Shown here piece by piece: positions 1 to 5,904 of a stretch of 5,930 nt of DNA (positions are counted from its first letter, which is position 1; the number at the start of each line of letters is the position of its first letter). The notes below the pieces were generated by a model that saw only the letters and a list, made by a program, of their open reading frames with translations, was not told the DNA's origin and made no database searches. A program made the translations under genes and the position numbers. The DNA comes from Commensalibacter sp963921845 (GTDB taxonomy: Bacteria; Pseudomonadota; Alphaproteobacteria; Acetobacterales; Acetobacteraceae), in assembly GCF_963921845.1 (NCBI RefSeq), contig NZ_CAWUGZ010000088.1:1-5930 (forward strand). Direction: 5' to 3'.

Positions 1-7
1 AGATAAT

Positions 8-835
8 ATGAACACATTCTCTACCGAAAGCATCATCAAAATAGAAAAACTGTTCATCGAGTTTCCTATTTTTCATAGTAGCAATCGCTCTTTGAAAAAA
101 ATCATGTTTTCAAGAGCAAGTAAATTAATAAAAGCCCGTAAAAATAAAAAACAACACACAGGCGCAGAACTGGCTACCAATGCCAATCAAGAGCTTATTG
201 TTAAAGCTTTACAAGATGTTTCTTTAACCTTTTATCCTGGAGATAGAATAGGTTTAATTGGCCATAACGGTTCTGGAAAATCAACCTTGTTGCGTGCGAT
301 TACGGGTATTTACGAACCAAATTTTGGCAAAATTATTGTACAAGGAACGATAGAAGCCTTACTTAACATAAATTCTGGGATGAATCCCTTACTTACTGGA
401 AGACAAAATATTACCCTGCATGGGAAAAAATTAGGATACAGTAAAGAAAAAATTAAACTTCTTGAACAAGATGTTGAAAATTTTGCTGAGTTAAATGAAT
501 TTTTAGAATTGCCGCTCAAAACCTATTCTGCGGGAATGTTAATGCGTTTAAGTTTTGGTTTAGCCACTTCAGTCATCCCAAATATCTTGCTTATGGATGA
601 ATGGTTCATGGCGGGCGACAACAATTTTCAGGAAAAAGCCCGCGAACGATTGATAAGTATCGTTAATAGAGCGGACATTGTCGTTATTACAACACACTCC
701 CTCCCAATACTTCAACAATGGTGTAAACGTATCATTTGGCTCCAGGCGGGGAAAGTCATTGGTGATGGGCCTACTGACGAAATTATTCAACGTTACACAG
801 CACATATGAAAGTGGAAACTAGTACAAACAATTAA
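8..835 (+). CDS. Polysaccharide/O-antigen ABC exporter, ATP-binding protein (Wzt/KpsT/RfbE type)
   Basis: This is the cytoplasmic ATPase that would power export of a lipid-linked or capsular polysaccharide across the inner membrane, paired with a membrane permease. The 275-residue protein has Walker A GHNGSGKST (residues 85-93), the variant signature YSAGM (173-177) in place of LSGGQ, Walker B ILLMDEW with D197 and catalytic E198, AGD (202-204) and the switch histidine H230. The stretch SGMNPLLTGRQNI (123-135) matches the xGxxPxLTGRxNI block of Wzt/KpsT/TagH proteins, which lacks the usual Q-loop glutamine. The protein ends soon after the nucleotide-binding domain, so it has no C-terminal carbohydrate-binding domain like that of E. 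coli O9a Wzt. Residues 24-60 form a basic insertion before the core. The ATG is in an ATGA that could overlap an upstream stop, and the frame is still open to the window edge, so a start further upstream cannot be excluded. The permease partner is not in the window. The family is certain; the substrate is unknown. Confidence 0.9.
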   Translation: MNTFSTESIIKIEKLFIEFPIFHSSNRSLKKIMFSRASKLIKARKNKKQHTGAELATNANQELIVKALQDVSLTFYPGDRIGLIGHNGSGKSTLLRAITGIYEPNFGKIIVQGTIEALLNINSGMNPLLTGRQNITLHGKKLGYSKEKIKLLEQDVENFAELNEFLELPLKTYSAGMLMRLSFGLATSVIPNILLMDEWFMAGDNNFQEKARERLISIVNRADIVVITTHSLPILQQWCKRIIWLQAGKVIGDGPTDEIIQRYTAHMKVETSTNN

Positions 836-907
836 AATTGTTGATATTATTCGCATTGTTTTTCTTGTATCATCTTGCTAAGTTCAATATCGAGTTCATT
901 CGCATTT

Positions 908-912
908 GAAAG
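908..912 (+). promoter_or_regulatory. Weak ribosome binding site supporting the ATG at 917
   Basis: The sequence GAAAG lies four bases upstream of the ATG at 917. The alternative in-frame TTG at 875 has only T-rich sequence before it and no purine-rich site. This favours the ATG as the start of the AI-2E family gene, although both site and spacing are only moderate. Confidence 0.4.
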
Positions 913-916
913 CAAC

Positions 917-1996
917 ATGGCATCCACACCCCCTCCCCCCAATGAATCTTCACAACAAGAACGATTTTATTTTTTAGTTCAAAATGTAGTGCTCGTTGCC
1001 GTTGGCATTATATCAATATGGCTAATTGGTGATTTATTGATGATTGTATTTGCGGCCACGTTAACGGCAATTATTCTTAAAGGATTGGCCAGTATTGTTC
1101 GAAAATATACGCGTCTTCCATACGGAATATCACTGACTTTGGTGGTTATGATTATATTTTCTGCCCTTTTTGCATTAATATGGACAAGTGGTCCAGAAAT
1201 CAGCGAACAAATTCTTAAATTAAAACACGCCATAACTCTACAGGTAGGCAATTTAAGGGATCAACTGCACACTAGCCCCTTAGGAAATATAGTCTTGGAT
1301 TATCTTCCTAATTCGGTCGGTGGAAACCATAATGAGCCCTCGACGTCTTTGAGTTCACGAATTGCCGGTTCGATGACTGGTTTTATAACGTCTGTTTTTG
1401 GCGTTGTCGGTACTGTTTTTGTTATATTTATTGCGGGGCTCTACTTTGCCGCTTCCCCTACATTGTATGGGAATGGACTGTTAAGACTTGTTCCAAAAAA
1501 ACAACGACCTAGAATACGGAAATTGCTACTTATTTCAGGGCATACGTTATGGTCATGGACAGCTGGACAGTCCATTGTAATGCTGGTGGTTGGCACCTGC
1601 TCCTTTGTGGGACTCAGCATAATAGGCATACCGTTGGCACTGGCTTTGGGGGTAGTTGCAGGATTATCTAATTTTATTCCTTATATTGGTGCCATTATAG
1701 GCGCTGTCCCTGCGGTTTTAATTGGACTATCTCAAGGTAAACAAGAAGCCATGTTTGTTATCATTTTATATTTAACTATACAATTTCTTGAGGGAAATAT
1801 TATTTCACCTCTGGTACAAAATCGTGCGGTAAGAATGCCTCCTGGAATAACCATCTTATCTCAAACTATCTTTGGTACGATTTTGGGCATGCCGGGTCTT
1901 ATTCTCGCTTCCCCCTTAACAGCAGCTATTTTATCCATTATGGACAGCAGTACCCCACAACTTAATGATGACGAGCGATTACCCCCTATTAACTAG
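917..1996 (+). CDS. AI-2E family transporter (PerM/TqsA-like membrane protein)
   Basis: This is a polytopic inner-membrane protein of the AI-2E transporter family (old DUF20). Members have been linked to autoinducer-2 export and to cation/proton exchange, so the family name should not be taken as a substrate. From the ATG at 917 it has 359 residues, a normal family length. Hydrophobic segments lie near residues 22-58, 70-90, 152-180, 214-271, 278-295 and 309-340, with a soluble loop at about 91-150, the usual layout. Family hallmarks are FIPYIGAIIGAVPA (253-266) and the block QFLEGNIISPLVQ (289-301) followed by RMPPG (306-310). The frame is open upstream to a TTG at 875, which would add 14 residues. 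The ATG is preferred for its weak GAAAG site and the polar start MASTPPPPNE. It follows the ABC ATPase by 81 bases with no clear terminator, so the two may share a transcript. A role in the glycan pathway is not implied. Its GC content looks higher than that of the genes downstream. Confidence 0.9.
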   Translation: MASTPPPPNESSQQERFYFLVQNVVLVAVGIISIWLIGDLLMIVFAATLTAIILKGLASIVRKYTRLPYGISLTLVVMIIFSALFALIWTSGPEISEQILKLKHAITLQVGNLRDQLHTSPLGNIVLDYLPNSVGGNHNEPSTSLSSRIAGSMTGFITSVFGVVGTVFVIFIAGLYFAASPTLYGNGLLRLVPKKQRPRIRKLLLISGHTLWSWTAGQSIVMLVVGTCSFVGLSIIGIPLALALGVVAGLSNFIPYIGAIIGAVPAVLIGLSQGKQEAMFVIILYLTIQFLEGNIISPLVQNRAVRMPPGITILSQTIFGTILGMPGLILASPLTAAILSIMDSSTPQLNDDERLPPIN

Positions 1997-2025
1997 CGAA
2001 CGTTTATGCACCAATATGTTAGAAA

Positions 2026-2056
2026 TTGTATTAAATTATAGACTAGACTTTATAAT
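2026..2056 (+). promoter_or_regulatory. Candidate sigma-70-type promoter for the gtrA/gtrB-like pair
   Basis: A perfect -10 hexamer TATAAT is at 2051-2056. The best upstream partner is TTGTAT at 2026-2031, matching only three of six -35 consensus bases, with a long 19-base spacer. Transcription would begin near 2063, leaving a leader of about 65 bases. The position just after the AI-2E gene and before the coupled pair is sensible, but in AT-rich DNA a TATAAT can arise by chance. Confidence 0.4.
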
Positions 2057-2128
2057 CCAATAGCTTAATTCTTATTCATCCCTGATTCGAATACAGTCTT
2101 ATCATTAAAAAAAAATTAATAAAAATTT

Positions 2129-2506
2129 ATGCGTGTACTCACTTTAAACCTACAGCTTATAAAATACGTCGTTGTTGGCCTGGCCAATACGCTGGTAACA
2201 GCCATTGTCATCTTTACCCTTATGCATTTGGGTACGAATCTTTACACTTCTAATGCAATGGGTTATATCATTGGAATAATTTTCAGTTTTGTTGTCAATT
2301 CAAAATTCACGTTTATTACCTCACTAACCGTGAATAAATTTGCTAAATTTATTATTGTTTGTTTTTTTTGTTATCTTTGCAATCTTGCCGCTATAAAACT
2401 CTTTTTACATTTAAAGCCCCAAAAACTTTATGAAGCGCAATTGGTAGGTATGTGTTTTTATACAGCCATTGGTTTCTTTTTAAATAAATATTGGTCCATG
2501 AAATGA
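2129..2506 (+). CDS. GtrA-family membrane protein, putative polyprenyl-phosphate-sugar flippase
   Basis: This 125-residue protein is almost entirely membrane-embedded, with four predicted helices near residues 12-33, 40-57, 70-93 and 101-118. This is the size and shape of the GtrA family, whose Shigella phage members are proposed to flip undecaprenyl-phosphate-glucose from the cytoplasmic to the periplasmic face. Visible family traits are KYVVVGLANT (12-21) at the start of helix 1, NSKFTF (57-62) after helix 2 and the C-terminal FLNKYW (117-122), equivalent to the N-(R/K)-x-W/F signatures of the family. The ATG at 2129 puts helix 1 at the expected distance from the N-terminus. There is no Shine-Dalgarno sequence; the leader is an A-rich stretch including nine consecutive A at 2107-2115. 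Its stop codon overlaps the start of the family 2 glycosyltransferase in ATGA, the classic gtrA-gtrB order. The family call is firm; the flippase function is inferred from the family, where direct proof is limited. Confidence 0.88.
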   Translation: MRVLTLNLQLIKYVVVGLANTLVTAIVIFTLMHLGTNLYTSNAMGYIIGIIFSFVVNSKFTFITSLTVNKFAKFIIVCFFCYLCNLAAIKLFLHLKPQKLYEAQLVGMCFYTAIGFFLNKYWSMK

Positions 2507-3510
2507 ATAACAATAAAAATTTCAGTCAATTTGATGAACGTATTCCAACGTTAACAATAATAGTTCCTTGCTATAATGAAGAAGAAGCTTTTCCAATTTG
2601 TATGCATAAACTGATTAAAATCATTAAACGATTAATGGCTGAAGGTAAAATCAAATCGGACAGCTGTCTTCTTTTCATTGATGATGGGAGTACCGACAAT
2701 ACTTGGCGAAATATTGAAAAAGCTTGTAACGAAAACCCTACCGTTCGAGCTATCAAACTTTCAAAAAACCAGGGTCATCAAATCGCTTTACTGGCAGGAT
2801 TGTCCAGCGTTGAAACCGATATCAATATTAGTATAGATGTTGATTTACAAGATGACATAAATTGTATCGATAAAATGATCGACAAATATTTTGAAGGGTA
2901 TGAAATTGTTTACGGAGTCAGAGAAAATAGAAACAAAGATACTTTTTTTAAAAGAAATACTGCAAACCTATTTTACTTTTTAATGTCCAAATTAGGTGTT
3001 AACCAAATCGCAAATCATGCTGATTTTAGATTAATGGGAAAAACCGCCACGGACTCTTTAAAAAAATTTAAAGAACAAAATCTATACCTAAGAGGTCTTA
3101 TCCCTTTACTTGGCTATAAAACAACTCAAATTTACTACGAAAGAGACAAAAGAATAGCTGGCGACTCAAAATATCCCCTAAAAAAAATGGTTTCATTAGC
3201 TTTAGAGGGGATTACGTCTTTTTCCGTTACCCCATTACGCATAGCAACCTTGACAGGAATATGCATTTGTTTCTTTTCCTTTTTGTGTGCGCTCTACGCT
3301 ATAATAGAAAAAATTTTGGGGAATACGATAACAGGATGGAGCTCTATTTTCATCGCTGTTCTTTTTCTTGGTGGCTTACAAATATTTTTCTTGGGTATTA
3401 TGGGGGAATATATTGGAAAAATATACATGGAAAGCAAACAGCGTCCCCGTTTTTTTATTGAAAAAAAAATGAATTTTAACCAAAAATTAGGAAAAGTTAA
3501 TAAAATTTAA
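2503..3510 (+). CDS. Family 2 glycosyltransferase, GtrB/DPM1-like (polyprenyl-phosphate sugar synthase)
   Basis: This enzyme is expected to move a sugar from a nucleotide donor to undecaprenyl phosphate on the cytoplasmic side of the inner membrane. From the ATG at 2503 it has 335 residues. The GT-A domain (about 15-230) shows VPCYNEEE (21-28), IDDGSTDNT (59-67), KNQGHQIALLAG (88-99), the metal/donor-binding IDVDLQDD (111-118, the DxD of the family), HADFRLM (172-178), LRG (196-198) and ER..R..GDSKYPL (213-226). Two membrane helices follow near 247-269 and 281-303, then the typical GEYIGKIYMESKQRP (301-315). This is the architecture of GtrB, YkcC and ArnC proteins. An in-frame TTG at 2491 would add four residues, but the ATG shares ATGA with the stop of the gtrA-like gene, indicating translational coupling, and is preferred. 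The sugar cannot be deduced; GtrB enzymes usually use UDP-glucose, while relatives use other sugars. A run of nine A (3461-3469) lies near the 3' end. Confidence 0.93.
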   Translation: MNNNKNFSQFDERIPTLTIIVPCYNEEEAFPICMHKLIKIIKRLMAEGKIKSDSCLLFIDDGSTDNTWRNIEKACNENPTVRAIKLSKNQGHQIALLAGLSSVETDINISIDVDLQDDINCIDKMIDKYFEGYEIVYGVRENRNKDTFFKRNTANLFYFLMSKLGVNQIANHADFRLMGKTATDSLKKFKEQNLYLRGLIPLLGYKTTQIYYERDKRIAGDSKYPLKKMVSLALEGITSFSVTPLRIATLTGICICFFSFLCALYAIIEKILGNTITGWSSIFIAVLFLGGLQIFFLGIMGEYIGKIYMESKQRPRFFIEKKMNFNQKLGKVNKI

Positions 3511-3523
3511 AATTTTACTTAAC
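3496..3523 (+). other. AT-rich imperfect hairpin at the end of the family 2 glycosyltransferase gene
   Basis: GTTAATAAAAT (3496-3506) can pair with ATTTTACTTAAC (3512-3523) over 11 base pairs with one bulged C and a five-base loop. It spans the stop codon at 3508-3510. No T-tract follows, so it does not look like a standard intrinsic terminator. It could slow the polymerase, protect the 3' end of the transcript, or be chance in AT-rich DNA. Confidence 0.3.
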
Positions 3524-3615
3524 TGCTGCGATATTAAATCCCTTAAAACTCATGATCCCTTTTCTCAAACCGACGCTAAATTTAAAGAATAATGTACACA
3601 ATTAACTACTTTTTT

Positions 3616-3624
3616 TGGTATAAA
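3616..3624 (+). promoter_or_regulatory. Extended -10 promoter candidate for the large membrane protein gene
   Basis: TGGTATAAA at 3616-3624 matches an extended -10 element (TGn followed by five of six TATAAT bases). A -35-like TGTACA at 3593-3598 is too far away (20 bases), but extended -10 promoters tolerate a poor -35. The start point would be near 3631, giving a leader of about 135 bases. This is the only promoter-like signal I find in the 255-base gap (3511-3765), which otherwise holds the hairpin at its left end, a dubious 32-codon reading frame at 3634-3732, and a weak AAGA ribosome site at 3754-3757. Confidence 0.4.
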
Positions 3625-3765
3625 ACTTAATTTATGCTGAATAAAATTACACACACTTCTATTAAATTCTACTCTTCAATAAACGCAAAAACACTTTACG
3701 TACCATTAACAGATACGTTTTATCTCTACTAACTTTATTATTACACATACCAAAAGAATTTTATT

Positions 3766-5793
3766 ATGAAACTAAACCGAACCCATTTTACTTATTTACT
3801 TTTTATGGTTCTATTAACCTTAATAATTTTAAAAACCACTGCTTATGTGCTCAGTGAGCAAAATGTTTATTGTTGGGATTATAGAGGTTATTGGGGAACA
3901 TGGGAGGAATTTGGTTATATTTTTTCAAAAAATCCGTTAACGGCTGTCCATTCGTTGCTTCACTCAATAAGAAATGAACAGCACAATTCTTTACCGGTTG
4001 CTTTAACATTTTGGTTTCAATATTTTGGCTTACCTTCTCGGTTATCCTATATTTTATCGCTTGTTATACTCTACTTTTTTCCATTAATCCTATTATTCCA
4101 TTATCTATGCAAGCAGTTCACTTCAGATTGGTCCGTGGTATGGATTGCAATCACTTGCATATTACCAGCCACTTTTGTTGCTTTTTGGGGACCAACCTTA
4201 AGAGGGTATCCCGACATCTCAGGGTTATTAGGTATTGTTGGATCCATTTTATTGGTTTCTCGGGAGAAAAATCTAAGCGTTCGAATTCAATGGAAAGAAG
4301 CTTGCAGTATAGGGGTATTATTATGGTCACCATTTCTACTTAGAGAATGGTATGCGTATTCTGTAATTTCATTGTATGTATCTTTACCCTTCTTAAATTA
4401 TTTTATATATAACGACGAACTAAGCTTTAATAAGATAAAATTTATCATTTTGAATTTTTTTATCTCTGGAGTCTTTACAGTCGCTTTGGCAATAATAATT
4501 CAAAAAAACTTTATTTGGGAAATTCTCCATACAGATTATTCTTATATTTACTCCGTATATCAAAGATCTAGATATTTTTCTTTCCAACATGTAGGGCGTA
4601 TTATAGGTTTGTATAATGCTCCTTTTGTGTTAATAGGCTGTCTTTGGTCCATCATAGGCAAAAAAGAAAAATGGAAACTGCTAATAATATTTAGTAGTTT
4701 TAATTTAATATTTACCTTTTTTATATTTACCCAAACCCAAAGCCCAAGTACACAACATTGTTTACCTTTTGCTTTATGGGTATTAATTATTAGTACCCTA
4801 AGCATTGGACAAATTATAAAACAAGTAAACATTAAATTTTTACAATATGGTATTTTGATCTGCTTGGTATTTTCAAGTTTGTATATATATAGATCATGTT
4901 TATTCGAGAACAATCAAATTCACATTTTAAGTAAATGGTTACCAGAAAAAACGTTCCCTTTAAAAGTAGACCACTATGAAAACTATCTCAAACTTGTTCA
5001 AGATATTGAAACACTAAAAGATTCTGATCGAAACATAACGGTTTTAAGTTCAAGCTCACTTTTGAATGATGATTTACTCGTAACGATTTCAAACCAAAAA
5101 CTAGCTAAAAAAATTGTATATACGTCCCAAGTGGATTTACGAGATGGCTTTAAAGTAGGATCGTTGATGTCAACATATTTCGTTGTTGCTGATCCGATTC
5201 AATTTCATTTATCCCCCACTGACCAACGGGTTATTTCTATACCAGCCAAACAAATTCTATTAAATACTGGAATAGGCAAACATTTTAAGAAGATTTTGGG
5301 TCCTTACATACTGGATGGCGATATAAAAGTGTTTGTATTCCAAAAAATTACCCCTTTTGCACAAGATGAAATAAAAAATTTACTATCTGAATATTTGGAA
5401 AGTTATCCTCATTGGAAAAATGAATTGGAAAACCCTATGTCTTTGTCTATGTTATCGACTGATATCCATAAGGGAGACATATGGGGCACTTTTTCACTGG
5501 AATCTGATAATAGTATCAGTGCACATCCAGGTGAAAATATACCGACAATTGTAAATTGGGTCCTAAAAGGCGTACAAGCAATAAAATTTTACTCAGACAG
5601 TACACAATGTGAAAACCCTGGAATGACTAAAATTGATATCAAAGACGATCATAATCATCAAGATTCATTCATATTAACCAATGGGGCATCTAGAACTCTT
5701 AATGTCAATCCGTACCTTAATGAACCATCAACATTAACTATTTCAAAGTATAAAAGTTCGGCTTGCGATCATATTAATATATCATTTAAATGA
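3766..5793 (+). CDS. Large multi-spanning membrane protein, putative GT-C-type glycosyltransferase with C-terminal soluble domain
   Basis: I do not recognise the exact family. The 675-residue protein has a hydrophobic N-terminal half with about ten predicted helices (near 8-30, 93-116, 122-143, 150-166, 178-190, 195-215, 225-247, 277-298, 303-323 and 332-378, the last probably two). About 295 soluble residues follow. The loop after helix 1 holds VYCWDYRGYW (34-43); GT-C enzymes carry a catalytic acidic residue in this first external loop, so D38 is a candidate. Other notable loops are PTLRGYPD (143-150) and PSTQHCLPF (327-335) before a helix, which recalls the basic-residue-plus-proline loops of GT-C proteins. 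The last 120 residues look beta-rich and contain C615 and C667, a possible disulfide pair in a periplasmic domain. Placed 255 bases after the gtrA/gtrB-like pair, the gene fits the third, acceptor-specific transferase slot that uses the flipped lipid-linked sugar. A sugar-modifying acyltransferase or a glycan polymerase are alternatives. The ATG at 3766 has only a weak AAGA upstream. The gene is AT-rich and appears intact. Confidence 0.65.
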   Translation: MKLNRTHFTYLLFMVLLTLIILKTTAYVLSEQNVYCWDYRGYWGTWEEFGYIFSKNPLTAVHSLLHSIRNEQHNSLPVALTFWFQYFGLPSRLSYILSLVILYFFPLILLFHYLCKQFTSDWSVVWIAITCILPATFVAFWGPTLRGYPDISGLLGIVGSILLVSREKNLSVRIQWKEACSIGVLLWSPFLLREWYAYSVISLYVSLPFLNYFIYNDELSFNKIKFIILNFFISGVFTVALAIIIQKNFIWEILHTDYSYIYSVYQRSRYFSFQHVGRIIGLYNAPFVLIGCLWSIIGKKEKWKLLIIFSSFNLIFTFFIFTQTQSPSTQHCLPFALWVLIISTLSIGQIIKQVNIKFLQYGILICLVFSSLYIYRSCLFENNQIHILSKWLPEKTFPLKVDHYENYLKLVQDIETLKDSDRNITVLSSSSLLNDDLLVTISNQKLAKKIVYTSQVDLRDGFKVGSLMSTYFVVADPIQFHLSPTDQRVISIPAKQILLNTGIGKHFKKILGPYILDGDIKVFVFQKITPFAQDEIKNLLSEYLESYPHWKNELENPMSLSMLSTDIHKGDIWGTFSLESDNSISAHPGENIPTIVNWVLKGVQAIKFYSDSTQCENPGMTKIDIKDDHNHQDSFILTNGASRTLNVNPYLNEPSTLTISKYKSSACDHINISFK

Positions 5794-5821
5794 CGTTTAA
5801 TTAACCTGCCAAAAATATTTA

Positions 5822-5867
5822 AAAAAGATATTTATAATAAAATATATAAATATCTTTTTCTTTTTTT
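5822..5867 (+). terminator. Intrinsic terminator candidate with perfect 15-bp AT-rich stem
   Basis: The arm at 5822-5836 is perfectly complementary to 5845-5859 across an eight-base loop. The right arm ends in TTTTT, then comes one C and seven T (5861-5867). Its place 28 bases after the stop of the large membrane protein gene fits transcription termination there. The stem has just one G-C pair, so it is weaker than a textbook terminator. The left arm begins with A-rich sequence, so it could also act on transcripts arriving from the right. Confidence 0.7.
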
Positions 5868-5875
5868 GAACAGTA

Positions 5876-5904
5876 GTGATTATAGAATTTTACTTTAGTA
5901 CAAT
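5876..5904 (+). promoter_or_regulatory. Weak rightward promoter candidate after the terminator
   Basis: TACAAT at 5899-5904 matches five of six -10 bases, with GTGATT at 5876-5881 (three of six -35 bases) at the ideal 17-base spacing. It lies just beyond the terminator and would serve a gene to the right of the window. No gene is visible in 5868-5930; the ATG at 5917 meets a stop after three codons. Confidence 0.25.

Noticed and set aside
310..519. Minus-strand open frame of 69 codons inside the ABC ATPase gene.
   Set aside because: It lies wholly within a strongly supported gene and resembles no protein; the same applies to the minus-strand frames at 979-1251, 1441-1629, 2571-2756, 4151-4333 and 4560-4913.
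824..850. Small inverted repeat AACAAT-TAAA-ATTGTT around the stop codon of the ABC ATPase gene, as a possible terminator.
   Set aside because: The stem is six AT-rich pairs with a four-base loop and is not followed directly by a T-tract, so it is too weak to call.
569..856. Minus-strand open frame of 95 codons over the 3' end of the ABC ATPase gene.
   Set aside because: It is antisense to conserved Walker B and H-loop coding sequence and has no convincing start signals or recognisable motif.
841..873. TTGATA (841-846) and TATCAT (868-873) as a promoter for the AI-2E gene.
   Set aside because: Each hexamer matches five of six consensus bases, but the 21-base spacer is too long and there is no extended -10 motif.
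2090..2099. Palindrome ATTCGAAT flanked by CTG and CAG before the gtrA-like gene, as an operator or hairpin.
   Set aside because: The perfect core is only eight bases with no loop, the flanks do not extend it, and no second copy is seen nearby.
3634..3732. A 32-codon reading frame starting ATG CTG AAT in the gap before the large membrane protein gene.
   Set aside because: It has no ribosome binding site and no recognisable features, and frames of this length are common by chance; kept only as a remark on the leader.
4011..4343. Plus-strand 110-codon frame within the large membrane protein gene.
   Set aside because: It is an out-of-frame shadow of continuous membrane-helix coding sequence and has no ribosome site; the same holds for 3261-3461 within the glycosyltransferase gene.
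5879..5884. TATAAT on the minus strand to the right of the terminator.
   Set aside because: It would drive transcription straight into the hairpin and T/A-rich region with no minus-strand gene ahead, so it is probably chance.
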